Part shown: piece after piece, positions 14,461-27,800 of the stretch
Position numbering within the stretch: position 1 is the stretch's first letter
Layout of the letters: the number at the start of each line of letters is the position of its first letter
Source of the DNA: Nymphaea colorata
Lineage: Eukaryota > Streptophyta > Magnoliopsida > Nymphaeales > Nymphaeaceae
Length of the DNA stretch: 64,000 bases
Direction of reading: 5' to 3'
Assembly: GCF_008831285.2 (NCBI RefSeq)
Contig: NC_045147.1
Coordinates: 18,888,854-18,952,853 of the forward strand
The notes under the pieces: model-generated
Told to the model about the DNA's origin: nothing
The model's database searches: none
The model's input: the letters and a program-made list of their open reading frames with translations, nothing else
Made by a program: the position numbers and the translations under genes

Positions 14461-14729
14461 TAAGCTTAGGCATTAGGCCAGACTCACCGAGTATCCGATA
14501 CCCACTCCGACTCTCAGGCTCGGGTCCAGATTTGGGCTTGAAAAAAATGACACTGATAAGCTTGGATAGGCTTGATAACAGTTTTTTAATATATATTTTA
14601 ATATATATATATAATATTTTATTGTGAATTTTAATATCTTATATATTAATTTATATTAAAAATATATATGAGCTAAGGCTCGGGTTTTGGGTGTCAAGCC
14701 GAGCTGAGCCAGCCCGATGCCCAGTCCTA
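14461..14729. mobile_element. Decayed hAT-type MITE in the DDL-MRPS29 gap
   Basis: The left end TAAGCTTAGGCATTAGG and the inverse of the right end (TAGGACTGGGCATCGGG) agree at 11 of 17 bases. The left end also agrees at 13 of 16 with the fresher MITE at 33973-34225, so the two look like one family. The flanking 8-mers ACATTAAG and ACTGGAAG agree at 5 of 8, a possible worn 8-bp duplication. The interior is AT-rich between GC-rich ends. Confidence 0.55.
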
Positions 14730-15553
14730 ACTGGAAGTCCTTTTATCAAAAATTGAAATAATCAATATTTTACTTATAACTTTTATGAAATTCGATTTAC
14801 TATATAAAAATTTTGAAGTCCTCAGTAAAATTTTGAAGCTATAATTGAACAAAAAAAAGGAATCTATCTATGTTGTTCGAAAGGTTATATCTTAAATTCA
14901 TGGTTATCATGTCTGGAAGATCTTAAATTTAAGGTTGGCAAACGCCTTACGAAAGTTTACAATTGAACGGCTTAAGAAAGTTTACAACGGGTTGTACTAT
15001 CTCATAATTACTTGCTTTTAGATTTACATTTTATTTATAATAGCTTAAAAGTTTAGCCATTCGTTGAATATTGTGAAATATCTCACATCGCTTACAAAGG
15101 AGTTGTTAAAGTGGTTGATTGTCATGATTCATGGGTTGAAACCGAATTTATTAATGATTGGGTTGCGACCCGTCGAACTAAAGGCCCGAGGTATGATGTA
15201 AGAGTGGTTGAGTTTTTATTCAACTCTAGACTTTATGCCACATGTGCAAACAAGTGTGCGTTAAGATGAATGGACCGTAATACTCTAAAAGTTTAATTTC
15301 ATATTTAAGGTTATGAGATATCTTAAATAGCTTGTAAAATATTTGTTGAAATGGTTGGTTGTCATGGTTCTTTATCATTTTTTAGTTAGAACTAAAGTTG
15401 CAAGAGATCGGTTGTGATGAATCTAACAAAAGGTCTAAACTAGGTTAATTATGCACGACATATTATTACTAAGTTACCAAATAATTGAAGTGTAATGGAT
15501 CTCCATCTACTTCTTGTAGTAGTTTAGGCCATTCAATCAATGGGACGATCCCA

Positions 15554-15561
15554 TGACGTCA
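15554..15561. promoter_or_regulatory. TGACGTCA palindrome upstream of MRPS29
   Basis: This is a perfect CRE/TGA-type bZIP core, 356 bp upstream of the MRPS29 ATG. The motif is visible; its use is inferred. Confidence 0.3.
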
Positions 15562-15864
15562 GACTGTTATTGAATAGTTAAAAATAAAAAAATTATCACT
15601 AAAACAATCATTATATTGACAGTAATAATGGTTTACAATGCAATGACAGTTTATGATAATTTATAACAACGATTTATAGTCTGAAATTTTAAATTGTATG
15701 AATCTGACGGCATCTAAAATGATAGATTTTATGCGAGACCAACCCAAAAGAAAATAATAAACGAATGTTACTTGAAGTGTTTTGAGTTCCAACCTCAGGG
15801 AAGTTTTAGATTGCTGGGGGCACACAAATAACAGCTTGCCGCTTAAACGTTTGAGTAGAGCATG

Positions 15865-15870
15865 AGCCCA
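15865..15870 (-). promoter_or_regulatory. Site II-like element (TGGGCT) before MRPS29
   Basis: AGCCCA on the plus strand reads TGGGCT on the minus strand, 47 bp before the ATG. TGGGCY (site II) elements are frequent in plant promoters of mitochondrial and ribosomal protein genes and are bound by TCP factors. It fits the gene's function, but six bases recur by chance. Confidence 0.3.
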
Positions 15871-15916
15871 CCCTTTCCCCTGTTTCTTTCCCACTGATCG
15901 TTGCCCTCTTCGAGAG

Positions 15917-18900
15917 ATGCTGCGCGCCGTCATCCAGCGTGCTCGCTGCGCGGTCGCCGTCACTCGAATTCCCACAAATCATTCACCTTTTTTTTCCGTC
16001 CCTCGCGTCATCGACCCAAAGTTCGACTGCGGCCAATCTCCTCCTTCCTCCCATTCTCATCCCTTCTCCTCCGCTTCCAAATCCACTGGAGCCAAAGGCT
16101 CCAAGGCCAAGCCCAAAGAGAAGACCAAGGGCGAGTCTCCTGCGAAATCTGAAGATGCCGCTGCGCTTGACGACCTCGACTTCGATCTCCCATTGGATGA
16201 TCACGAGAGAGCCTACGACGAAGACGATAAGAGCTTGGACATTGGGCCGAAGGGGCTGCCACTTTTCACCCAGGCGACGTCTATCGCCGAACTCACCCGA
16301 AAGGACGTGTGCAGCTACATGGATTTTAGGTCGTCATGTTTGCCTCTACGTACCCAATTCATTTTAGTAGTTCTACTGGGTTTCTATCTCAAGGTTGGTC
16401 ATTTTCTTCGGTTTTTCTTTCCGTTATTTTTTTCATGGGCAGCATGGACGAGTTGATTGGAGTGTTGGCGGAAGGATTGCCTCTTGGGATAACGAAGGAA
16501 TTCGAGGAAACAAAACGAAGTGCTCTGCTAATTAGGCAGAGCTTCCTAGACCTTCGAGACAATTTCAGACGCGTGGTTGATCCGCCAATTCAGCAAGATA
16601 GTAAATGTCAGTCCTCCATTTTCTTTATCTTATTCTGGTAGTTCTTTTCTTTCTGGTTTTGCTTGCTTTATCATGGATCATGTCATCACGATTGTCACAC
16701 GGTACTTCGTGTTCAAATTCACCAGCGGGACGGGAAAGCTTGGGTAAGTAAGAAAAAAGGTTGTGAAGAGCGAAAGTGGAAAGGCATACTAACAGTTAAG
16801 AAGTCGGGGTTGCGACTCTTCGAGAACACGGATCAAAATGATTAAAAGGCAGTAAATATGATAAAAAGCAGATATCACACGTAAAACAAGCACCTGAGGT
16901 AATGGTTCCAGACGTGTTACGGTTTACTTGCTGATGCAGCTAAAGGGAAGCTGATAGAAGGGAGAAAAAACCGTTGTACCTTTTGTTTGTCATATTACTT
17001 TGCGTTGATCATAGAAATCTGATCCGCGGTATTCGACAACATGGCAAGATGAATCTTTAGAACAAATAGCGCAGAAAGTAAGAAAGCATGGATGCGGTAT
17101 GCAGCTGTGAGCGGATGAAGTTGTGAGAACATGTACTGTTGGAAACAAAAGGATCACAATGACTAACTTATAAAACGGGCTACAGTACACAGAGTTCAGT
17201 TTAGTTTTATGAGTGCATTTTTACTAGTTTGTTCCATCACTGCCTATGGCTCTAAAGACGACTTTAGTGTTGCCACTAGTATGGCACAGCATTTGGTAGA
17301 CTACTTTACACTATTTAAACCAATGTACTTACTGTGTTACTCATGATGTCAAGAGTCCTTTACCCACCTGTTTTGTCATTCCAACAAGTCTTGAACTAGC
17401 TTCAAACTGACCCATGGTTGGACACATGATCAATAACCCATGGTTTCACTAGGGTGTTTGCTTCTTGTATATTTTGCAAGTCAATGAAAAGTGGCTCATA
17501 TATCTATTGCATGGATAAAAGTTACTAGGGCAAGCTACAGGAGAGATCAAACAGGGGAAAGAAAAGGGAACAGTTGAAATATAACCTACACATATGACAG
17601 ATCTGTTTGGAACTGAAAACCATAGCACTTATTTGAAGTGGACTACTGCCTGCTAGACTTGATGTGGATCTGGGAAATGATATGTACTATAATCTGTTAA
17701 TATTTAATATTCTGGAACTTATGGAATTGTTCCATGACTAAATATGTACTCAACTGCCCCATTTTTATGTCTACTTCATTTTCACCAGCGCTAAAAGTAA
17801 GGAAACAGATTGTCTTGGATGGTCCTATTAGCTGTGGAAAAAGTATTGCCCTTGCTATGCTCGTGGCTTGGGCGCGAAGCCAAGGTTGGATTGTTTTCTA
17901 TGTCCCATATGGAAGGAATTGGACCCATGGTGGGTTTTTCTACAAGAATCCACAGACCGGCTTGTGGGACACACCTATTCAGGCTACAAAAATTCTCCAG
18001 GTACATGTTTATTTATGAATATTTTTATTTCAAACTTGGCATTGTTTGATGATCTAAAAGTGGATGCGATGTGCACTTTATAGGATGGCTACATGATATG
18101 TATCCATGTAATGTTCTCAATGTTACTAACATGCGTCACATTCCAGCTTTTCCAGTGTTTTTTCTTATGTTATTTTCATGTACATGGACTGCTCCCGTGT
18201 TGCGTTGTAACTCTTATCAATAATTTACTGCTTATTTCCTGATGTTATTTGTGAACACATAAATTAATGACATGATGCCTTCAATTTTAATTTTTGATAA
18301 TGTTTTTTTTCAGGATTTTCTTAAATTCAATGAAGCTCAGATGCAGAAATTACTTTGCCAATATTTAGAACCTATTCCCTTGGGTGAGGGTGCTGGTGTT
18401 GGAATGATGAAAGGTGTTGACACGATGGCAATGCCAGAAGGTTCTACTTTGTATGATTTAATTCAAACAGGCCTTACATATTCACATGCTTCTGTTGGAG
18501 TTGTTGTGCACTTGAGGAAGGAGTTATCCCTTATTAAAGATATCCCAGTGCTTATCGCTGTTGATCAAGTAAGTTACATGTATCATCATTAGTGTCCTTG
18601 ATGTTTCTTAAATATTTACCAGTCAAACAACGCTATCCTGCAAAAGCATATGTCATTGTAAGTGCTGCTGAAGTTGCTAAAGGCTCCTTTGATTTCTTAG
18701 TCTTATCTTATTTCTGCTGTACTCCAATAATGTTGAGAAGATGTGGCTATAGTGGCAACACTAGGTATATGGTATACCAATACACAGACACTACAACAAC
18801 AACATCATCATCATCATAATAATAATTATAACAATAATAAATAATAAATTGTGCACTAAAAAACCCTCTCTTTGGGCAAGTCTGGAGATTTACAAAATAG

Positions 18901-21131
18901 AAAAAAAATTCACTAGATTGAATGTGGGTCTGACCTGGATCTAGTCCGCTCCATATTCAGGGTGTGCCCTCCTCCTATACCCATGTCTAGTGTTTCACTT
19001 ATTTGCACCCATACTGAATTATGCCCAGGGAACTAACCACTGTCTCAATGTCAAGTATCCTAGCACTCAGTGACTTGATATGTGGGCCTTTATGGCTGTA
19101 TCTGAGGTGAGTCAACTACTGTATTATAGTTGGGTCTTTCTCTGAGGTGATAGTATCTGAGACAATAATTTGTTGCAGTATTGAAAATCTATATTATCTG
19201 ACCACTCTAATGATACCTAGACAGTTTAGTGATGATCTAAAATCCTTTTTGTTTTGGGTTTCATTCTGCAGTACAATAATTGGTTTACATTTAGTGAGTA
19301 TCAAGAGCCAGTAACAGCCCGTTCTTGTCGGCCAATCCATGCGAAAGAATTGTCAACAGTCAGTATCATTTGAATTTTCGATTCTTTTATTCTGACCTCT
19401 GGAGTCTTTGTTCTTTTTTATTGATAACAAACATTATTTTTCCTCCAATTGTCTTTTTTTTTTCCCAAGGTAAATGCTTTTCGATCTATGATGCATGAGG
19501 ATATGATGGTCGGTGCATTTTCCCATTCCACAGCAGTAGGCAAACTGAGGAAAGACTTACCAGATGTTCCACTTGATGCACGCATATTCTTTCCACGTTA
19601 CAGCTTGGATGAAGCTGCTGCTGTATGTCATTATTACCGTAGGTATGCTAGTTATCTAGTTGAGATAAAAACTTTTTTGACAACATTCTGTAGAAGGTGC
19701 TTTTTCTCATTTTGTCTCTGTTCTTTTTTGTTTGTCATACTGCTTACTTTCATATATCAGCTGAAATGAGTACATTTTCCTGTTCTTGCTTGTATGGCAC
19801 TTGCCTAATTTTGTTGTTTATTGGTTTTTGCTTAACCTAATTCTTGTCTTGAGAGAGTGTTTCTATCATGTCAATTTTTTTCGTTTGTGCTTAATTCTTT
19901 TATGTGATCCCTAGAATATACGGCTGAGGAAAAGTTATGAACCGCATGGACTATTGTCTGTCGTCCATTGGCATTGGATTTGATGGACAAGATATTAGGA
20001 GTGGGAGACATGAAAAAGGAGATTTATTGACATTCAAATCTGCAGCATGTCTGAACTGCACATACCTTTTTTCCTTCTTGTACTCTTGAGAGGGGAGGTA
20101 GTTCAGGCATGCAAAAATATTATCTCCTTGCTCCTTTTTAGCTTTAACGACTTCTTAAAGCTTAGCCATCAGATCTTAAGAGATGGATGATGGATAGTGG
20201 TCCACACAGTCCACACCTTTTTCCAGTCCGTATACACACACACACACATATATAATATAAATAAGACTTGTATATATAATTATATAGTATATACATATAT
20301 TTGCATATATACGTAAGATATGCTGAATATATACATGATAAACAGAAAGGCATAGTATAACAAATACAGAGTATGTAGATTGTAGAGTACACAAATACAG
20401 AATACAGAAATATATGTATGTATATGCACTTGAACACAAATATATTATAAACACAGACAGAGATTCATGTTTTAGAGAGCTAGATTAAAGGAAGCTAACT
20501 AAAAAACAGAGGATGCAAGTTGGTTAGAGGAAAACTGTTAACAAGGAAAGACGATTTTTTGTAAACTCTTACATTTGATGGTTCAGAACAGTCAGCAAAT
20601 AGTCATTGACTAAGTTGACCAAGTTGGTCGACTAGCCCCTATCATGGGTGCGACAGACTAATACCTAGAGATGAGTGCGTCCTGGGATGAGAGGAACACT
20701 AGTTGTCCATCCTGTTGGACCGACTAGTCCGTAGGTCGACAATTAGGGATAATTTTGTGTTAAATAGTATAGAGAATTGTTACTATCCTAATGGAGGGTA
20801 TATGCTGGATAGTACATAATGAGTATTATAAACCTGACTAACAGATTAGGGAATGAAACATTGCAAACAGATCTTGGGATCAAGTGCGTATATTTTCCTT
20901 AGAACTTAGAACATATTTTGACTTATGCTTATTCATTATGTCTATTTTAAAGGAATCATGTTTATGCCTTTTTCAGTATTATCCATGTAATGTTCTTTTG
21001 GACTTTTGTTGCTCATTGGCAGGCAGCGACTCATTCGTCGGGATGGATTCTCGGAGGATAAGTGGAAGAGAATATACTATCTAGCAAATGGTAATGGTGC
21101 AGAAATGAGGTGGTTGGTTCCCTTTATGTAG
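15917..21131 (+). CDS. MRPS29: Mitochondrial small ribosomal subunit protein mS29 (DAP3 family)
   Basis: GTP-binding protein of the mitochondrial small ribosomal subunit. Exons are 15917-16329, 16443-16600, 17789-18000, 18314-18568, 19272-19358, 19470-19642 and 21023-21131, ending in TAG. All phases join, giving 468 aa. The N-terminus is Arg-rich and hydroxylated (MLRAVIQRARCAVAVTR), as for a mitochondrial presequence. A charged Lys/Glu/Asp-rich linker follows. The nucleotide-binding loop GPISCGKS is at about residues 202-209. Conserved plant DAP3 blocks follow: YVPYGRNWTHGGFFYKNPQT, PIPLGEGAGVG, VGVVVHLRKELS, VLIAVDQ, SHSTAVGKLR, and a C-terminus ending ANGNGAEMRWLVPFM. It lies divergent to DDL and upstream of LTN1 on the same strand. 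An 18-nt optional exon at 16726-16743 is possible and is not included in the 468 aa. Confidence 0.93.
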
Positions 21132-24100
21132 GACTGGAGCTCATAATTTTGAAGTTCAACAGAGGTGATGCATTTTTACTTTCAAAGTTAACATATTTAT
21201 CTTGTCTCTTCCTGCCCAGCCCCACCCTCAAAAACCACTTTTACACACCGACGCACATGTATAAATCTTATTTTTTATAACAGTTTATGATGAATTATGA
21301 TTGTTTAGATTGAAACTGTCACCTCAAAGTCATCTTTTATTTTTATGATGGGGGCATATAGGAGCATGCCTTTATCGAAATTTGAATTAGTTATGGAATT
21401 CTAATTTTTTATTCTGCAGTTTTTTTTTTAATTTTTTTAAAACTTTTATGTTCTTGAATTTTGGCCATACATGATGTGCATATTTTGCGATCATTAAAAT
21501 AAAAGTCAAGATATAGATGGTACCTACTTTTGAACCACCTACTTTGAACACAAAGGCATATGTTCAACTTCTCACAATTTCTTTAAGGATATTTTGAAGT
21601 CCTCAGAATCATGTTTTTCCTAGGAAAGCATAATGAGTTGATTGGTTTCCAAGGACTACAATGAAAACAACAGCCAGGGTTAGATCTGAAAGGTAGAAAA
21701 CCAACAGTGCGATCTATGTTATGTGTGTGTGAACTAGTTTTTATTAAAAAAAAAAAATCTGAATCTGGTAATGCAGGAGCGATAAGTATAAGTTGACAAT
21801 TTTGGTCATCAGATACATCTTTGCGGATGCTTCATCATCTTATTCGGATCTTTCCTGTGGCTGAAGTTCTTGGCGTTTAGAGCTGCAATTTTTCTTTTTG
21901 CTTCCCCCCTCTTCCACTAGGCGAGTCATCATCAGATCAATTTTGTTGTATTTCCATGAGCTTCAGCGCTTCTTTGCTTCCTTCATATTTCATATTCTAT
22001 CAGATTCTCGGATCAGTCAATCTTGAATATGTTCAAACTCCTTCTGTGTATGTCTCATCGGCCATCTGGAGAAAATTGTATTTGGTTCCTTTTTTTTCTT
22101 TTGATAGTCAAGCTGCAAAGCTTCCTCTGATTTGTATGTGAACTATAGGCTCTTTGGTTAATGTGGCGGGCTCCAAGCAATCCGGCTGCCTTATTCAACT
22201 CACTTTCATCACAAATTTAACGTGCACTTTTAGTTTAACTTGCGCCATTGAATCTATATGGATGTAAATGAACATTACACAGTATTACCAGCAATGAAGC
22301 CTTTGATGAATGCAATGTTAATGTCATTCAAGTGGACATGTTGATGTGCTGTTGTCATTAAAATGAGAGTCATTCGTTGTCGTTTGAATTGAATTTGGCC
22401 TGAGGGACTGATGGGGGAAAACATGGGAACTTACGGGTGTCATGGAAAGCTGATCAAGAGGCCGTTGTGGGTTTTTTAACCACACGAAGGAATTGATGCC
22501 AATTATATGGTACTGGTACACGCATAAATCTTCACCATCAAAGTCCGGTACTTCCTAACTTCACCATTTTCCTATTTATTTTGAAAGTGCTGTTACACAG
22601 CTCTGGTTAAATATATATTTTTTTTCTTTTGCAAAATTCTATAGGTTTTCTTTTCTGATGGTTGAAAAAGGAACTCACCCTCGTGGGAGCAGCGTAAAAG
22701 CCGCTCTGTTTTCTTTGACCCTATGAGGTGCTCAGCTTGGACTTATATTGAAGGAGTATGTTTACAGGAAACTAATCAAAGGGCGTTAGTTCATGCAGGG
22801 CTTAAGATGTCCGGCATGCTGCTTTATTCGCTGACGCTTGTATCATTGTAGTGGCAGTCGTCCTTCACTGCGGAAGGACTGGGGATGTCAATGGGCGACC
22901 TCGGTCTCCATGACTCCACCTGGTCAGGTCTTGATAGAGATCAAGTTCGTTTAATAGTTGGAAATAGGTGCAGTATACGATTTTGCGTCCAGTCCATGGG
23001 TTCTCTAAATTTCGTTAATGTACAAAGGATTGCATGATACCTTTTTGATATTTCTCAAGTAGTTGTGTCAATTAGCACGGGATATTAGGCACGTTACGAA
23101 TCGACTAGAACAACAAAAAAAATCAACCTAGAATCTGAAACAAGTGAGATCTCTTGATGTGCTTAACTGCCTCAAATGCGGAAGTCTAAAACCTACATGG
23201 ATGGAAACTGTAATAGAAATGGAACTTGACACAGAGATGTCTCATCTTTTCATTTTAGCATGAATATCGGGCTCTGCCGGGAAAAAGGTGGTCCATTTCC
23301 AAAAGATCCTTTTTTACCCAAAGAGTTAAAGATGGGCCATGGATGTATAACCAGAGCACGTAGAGAATTATGTTGGCATGGCATGGTGGGCAGAGTGAAA
23401 TGACTCTTCCCCGGAGAATTGATTGCGTCTTTCGTCATTTTGTCAGTTGAACACTATGTGAGTATTTTATTTCTAATGCTTCATGAATTTACAGTTACAA
23501 GTGTTTGTTCCAGCAGCCAAATGACCCATTATTGTTAACAGATTTTAAAGAGTACGTATAACAAAGAAGCAAAAAGTAATGTTCAAACGAGATAAAAGCA
23601 TGGCATGGACAGAGGTAAGGGATCCCAAAACAGTATAGGAAAGAAAACCATGCTTAACACCTGACCTTCCATAGTGAAATGACTTTAACGTGAATGGTCC
23701 ACAATAAAACTAAAAAGTTCTGAGTGCAAACTATTGGTGTTACATTGGGGGTTCTTTTCAGGTGCACTGAACAGCGACTTCATCCGGTTTTAATACATGT
23801 ATTTTAAAAAAAATCTAGTTAGCCAGAACATGGAGTTTTCAGGACGCAATAGTTTGAATCTTAGTACATGGTGTGGATAACAGTCTCGGAATATTCAGAA
23901 ATGAAATAAAGTCGGCCAAGCTGCCAATTTGAGGAATCGGCCGTTTCAGCGATTCAACTGAATTGGTAAAGAACATATCTTATGCACCTCCTTAGAAAAA
24001 ATAATAAAATAATTGGGGAAAAAATAAAATCAATGAAAACAAAGGGTATTAGTCAAATCCATTCGCCAATACTTTGGTTCCAATAATTGATGTAAGCTGA

Positions 24101-24851
24101 TTTTGCAATACTTACCATATACAAAAAAATTGACCAAAAAAAAAGATAGGGACTATGGTTTGGTTATATGGGCATGCGAGCACGCGTAGGTTAAAGTCGG
24201 GCGTATTCTGTAATCCTTTAGTCGAGTTCTTATGGAGGTTTTCCCTGAAAAAAAAAACATGGTTTTTTTTTACAAGGTGAATCTATCTAATCGTCATTTT
24301 GTTGAGTCTGAAATACATGTATCATGACATATTATATCATAGATGATTTAGACGCCCGAATTTATAAAAGGAATTGGGAAATTATTTATAGCGTACTCAG
24401 GAATCTAATTTTAACAAAAAAAGCGTAATTAGTTTTTGACTGAGGTGTGAGCTATCGCTACTTTGTTTCTTAAGCCGAGCCAGTTCGTGTTGGGCTCGTG
24501 GCTCGTGGCTCGTTAGCTCGGTGTGACCTTCGACTGATTCGCCTGCGGCTTTCCGCCTTCGAACGCGTCGGATGTTTGACGAATGCCGACGCATAAGTAT
24601 GCCGAATGCCGTTTGGGGCGGCGTCAAGAAATTTCCTTATTCGGCTTCGCGCTTAAACGGAAGAACTCTCTCTTCTCTCTCAACCCTGGGCTTTGCAGGT
24701 GCGCGGACTTGCTTTCATCGAACAGATTAATGTCTTTCGACGAATCGTAATACTCATTCAATCGGTGCTCGGTGCTCCCTTCAATTCTCTTGAATTTTCT
24801 TTGGTCGGCATCGGTCAGTGATAGGTTCTTTCTTTTGGGTCTTGCCCAAGA
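21132..24851. other. Intergenic region MRPS29-LTN1
   Basis: This holds the MRPS29 3' UTR (a possible AATAAA signal at 21498-21503) and the LTN1 promoter. Near 24464-24520 are GC-rich, repeated GCTCGTGGCTCG-type stretches that look like a worn transposon fragment. No coding sequence could be supported. Confidence 0.5.
21498..21503 (+). terminator. Possible polyadenylation signal of MRPS29
   Basis: AATAAA lies about 370 bases after the stop codon in an AT-rich stretch. Plant signals are loose, so this is only a candidate. Confidence 0.3.
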
Positions 24852-27800
24852 ATGGGAAGGCAAAAAGGCGACGGAACGAGGTCCAAGTCTCGACCATCTA
24901 GCAGCAGGTCTGTCTCTCCACCCCCATCTCTCTCTCTGCTTTTTGGTCGCTCTTCAATCAATTATAGTCTAAGCTACACAACTTTTTCGAATTCACAGCT
25001 CCGCTGCTTCCCTGGTGCCGACCGGGGCCTCCGCCATTGGCTTTGGTGGGTACGTAGGAAGCTCTCGGGTTGACTCTCCCCAACAATCAGACGATGGATA
25101 CCAACCTTCCGTATGCTCCCAAATCTCACTCGCTTGCTTTTTCTTTATTGCAATTTTCGGTGATTGTTTGTTGAACATGATTTGAATCGTCGTCAACCTT
25201 GGTTCTATGTCTTATTCAACGAATGAGTGCCTGCTTTTGTTTTGGAAGCATAAGATAAAATGGTTCATGCTAATAAAAGTATTCCACTAATCGTTTTACC
25301 GACCAATATTGGTGCCGATGGTATGTTCAGGAGTGTATGGTTATATGATGACATAAGTTTTGTTTATTATGTTATGCGAAGTTCTGTTTTTCTGGTAGTT
25401 TGGTTTCTTAATGCCTTATTCTGCTTTCATACAGGATGTGGACAGTGAAGTAGCGCAGCATTTAAAACGGCTTGGCAGGAAAGATCCTACAACAAAGGTA
25501 CATTTTCAGCTGGATATTCTCTATTTGATTGCGTCTTTCTTTGTTGTAGTGTTATGAATCTGTTGGTGATGGAACAGACAAAAGCGTACGTTTGGCCATG
25601 ATCGATTTTTTGTTCATGGCGTATCTGTATTAACATGAAGCATTTCAAATTTCTTTTTATGTTTTTTTTTTTTTGAATAGCTCTTATCGTTTATCGCAGC
25701 TCAAGGCACTATCTTCTCTTTCTGTGCTCTTCAAGCAGAGACCTGGAGAGGAGATTGTTAAAGTTGTTCCACAATGGGTATGTATTTTATGCTTAAGTGA
25801 AAGCTGGTACCAGCTATAGATTTTTTTTTTCATATGCTATCTGCTTTAGTTTAGTTTTTGTTCGTTAATTTATATTCGTTTCTCCCCTGTGATTGTCAGT
25901 GTGATTACTGCTGTTTCATGTTATCTTCACGTTTCAGGCATTTGACTATAAGAAGCTTTTACACGATTACAATAGAGAGGTCCGTCGAGCTACACATAAT
26001 GCTATGGCCAGTCTCGTGACTACTGTTGGGTACAGAATTCAACTTTTAGTAGTGCCAGATGCTTTCACATGCACACACATTTGCTCCATGGTTATTGATG
26101 TTGCTGGCGTTTAGGAAGTAAGAAATATTATGACAATTTTTTGCTAGAACTGGTTTCCTTTTTTGTAACTTTAAATAAGTAATTGTTATTTTTTTTATGG
26201 ATGTAACTTTAAATAAGTAACCTTTTATATTGCTTTTGTTTTATACATTGAATATCTTTCTAATTTTTTATGCTTTTGCAAGAAAGTAGACAAGAACTGT
26301 TATTGTTGCTGTTTTTCGTATTGATAATTTTTCGAAATTCTGAAATTTTCTGAAGGAAAACATTTCTTTAATAGAAATTTCTCACAAAGACCTTGTGAAT
26401 GAGATTGGTGGCTGTAACATGTACATGTATGCATGGACACATACATAATGTACAGTATGTACTATGTACCTAAGCCAAATAGAAGTAGGTGGTGCGTGTA
26501 GGTTCATACATCTACCTGCACAGTATGTGCTTACTCCTGTCTTAAAGGCACTTACAGAGCATATACATTAGTGTTGTAGGTATTACTTTTCTTAGCCGCT
26601 TGATTATATCAGCAGATCAGAGCATGCAGTTTACTGTAGTTTCTTTCCAAGAATATGGAAGGCAGGGTTATATTGTTGGACCTGTACATTTCATTTTGAG
26701 AAAAGGCACTGGGTGTTTAGACTGGACCACTGATGCACTTCTCAGGTGCTTATAAATAAAAAAGTGATCTCATTGAGATACATGAGCACAGCAGCTCAAA
26801 CTGTATCAATTTAGTTTTCAAGATTGGGATACATATCTGGTTTAAAAATATCATAGAAAATATGAGCTTGCATTTCCTTTTTCTTATTATGTTTCCCTGT
26901 TCTAAAATTATGTTTGGCCAAAGTGCTTTATATAGCTTGTTTGTCCCAACAGGAGAGGATTAGCTCCATTTTTGAAGTCTTTGATGGGACCATGGTGGTT
27001 TTCGCAATTTGATCCCATTCCTGAAGTTTCTCATGCAGCAAGAAAATCATTACAGGTGTCAGAGCACTTTATATTTTACTTGTTTGCTCATTTTGATACA
27101 GCTTCAAGTAAAGGATATCCACTGACCTCTGATTTAAGCCTGTTTTCTCCTGCACACTTTACTAGTTAGGCCATGCTGTCTAATGGAAAAAATGTCGGTC
27201 ATAGTTAATTTATGTCCCAAGTTTCTTGTTTTAATAACGTCATTCTTTTTTCTTTGGAGGACTTGCTGATTTGGGGAAAGTATGATTTTGCTTTTTGCAC
27301 AGTAGTTGCTAACAATGCATGGTAAACCTTCATTTTGCACTTTTCCTGGTGTTCAATCGTACAAAGATACTGAGGCAGCAACACTTTTGCGAAGTGTACT
27401 TTTTCTGTCTCAATAAAGAGATGCCTATTTTTTGCTTCCAAAAGATTCTCCTATGCAATGGTTTTGTCCAAAGGAAAACTTCTGCCACCAATTAGGCAAC
27501 TTCAAGTATTGCAGTGTGATGGTTTGTGAACCTTCCTTTTGTTCTTCTCTTATGAAGGGTATGATAGGAGAAAAGTTGGAAGTTCAGTGTATGTCTACTT
27601 TTTTTCCTTATTTCCTGCTTGTGGCTCTTCTCTCTTTTCCCATTCCAATTTCATGATGCAAGTATAAGCATGCAGCTGTAGTAACTCAAGTAGTTTCATC
27701 ACCATTTGTTAGTGCAGTTGTTCCCAACATATTTGTTAGAAAACGGACTTGTGATGCGGTTGATCTTTGCTGGTGATTCCCAACTGCTTCTATGAGCTGC

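Larger units (their letters stand above)
13754..15916. promoter_or_regulatory. Divergent intergenic region between DDL and MRPS29
   Basis: This 2.2-kb gap separates two head-to-head genes, so it should hold both promoters. It starts with a DDL leader containing a CT/GA tract. The middle is AT-rich and holds a decayed MITE (14461-14729). Near MRPS29 there are a TGACGTCA palindrome and an AGCCCA (TGGGCT) site. No ORF here looks like a real protein. Confidence 0.6.

Noticed and set aside
15939-16367. 142-aa ORF overlapping MRPS29 exon 1
   Set aside because: Out-of-frame shadow of the MRPS29 first exon. Only the 15917 frame continues in phase into later exons.
16700-16730. GTGTTCAAATTCACC resembling a tRNA T-arm
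   Set aside because: No matching acceptor stem, anticodon arm or D-arm upstream.
20162-20454. 91-92-aa minus ORFs rich in Tyr/Ile
   Set aside because: Arise from AT- and CA-rich simple sequence in MRPS29 intron 6.
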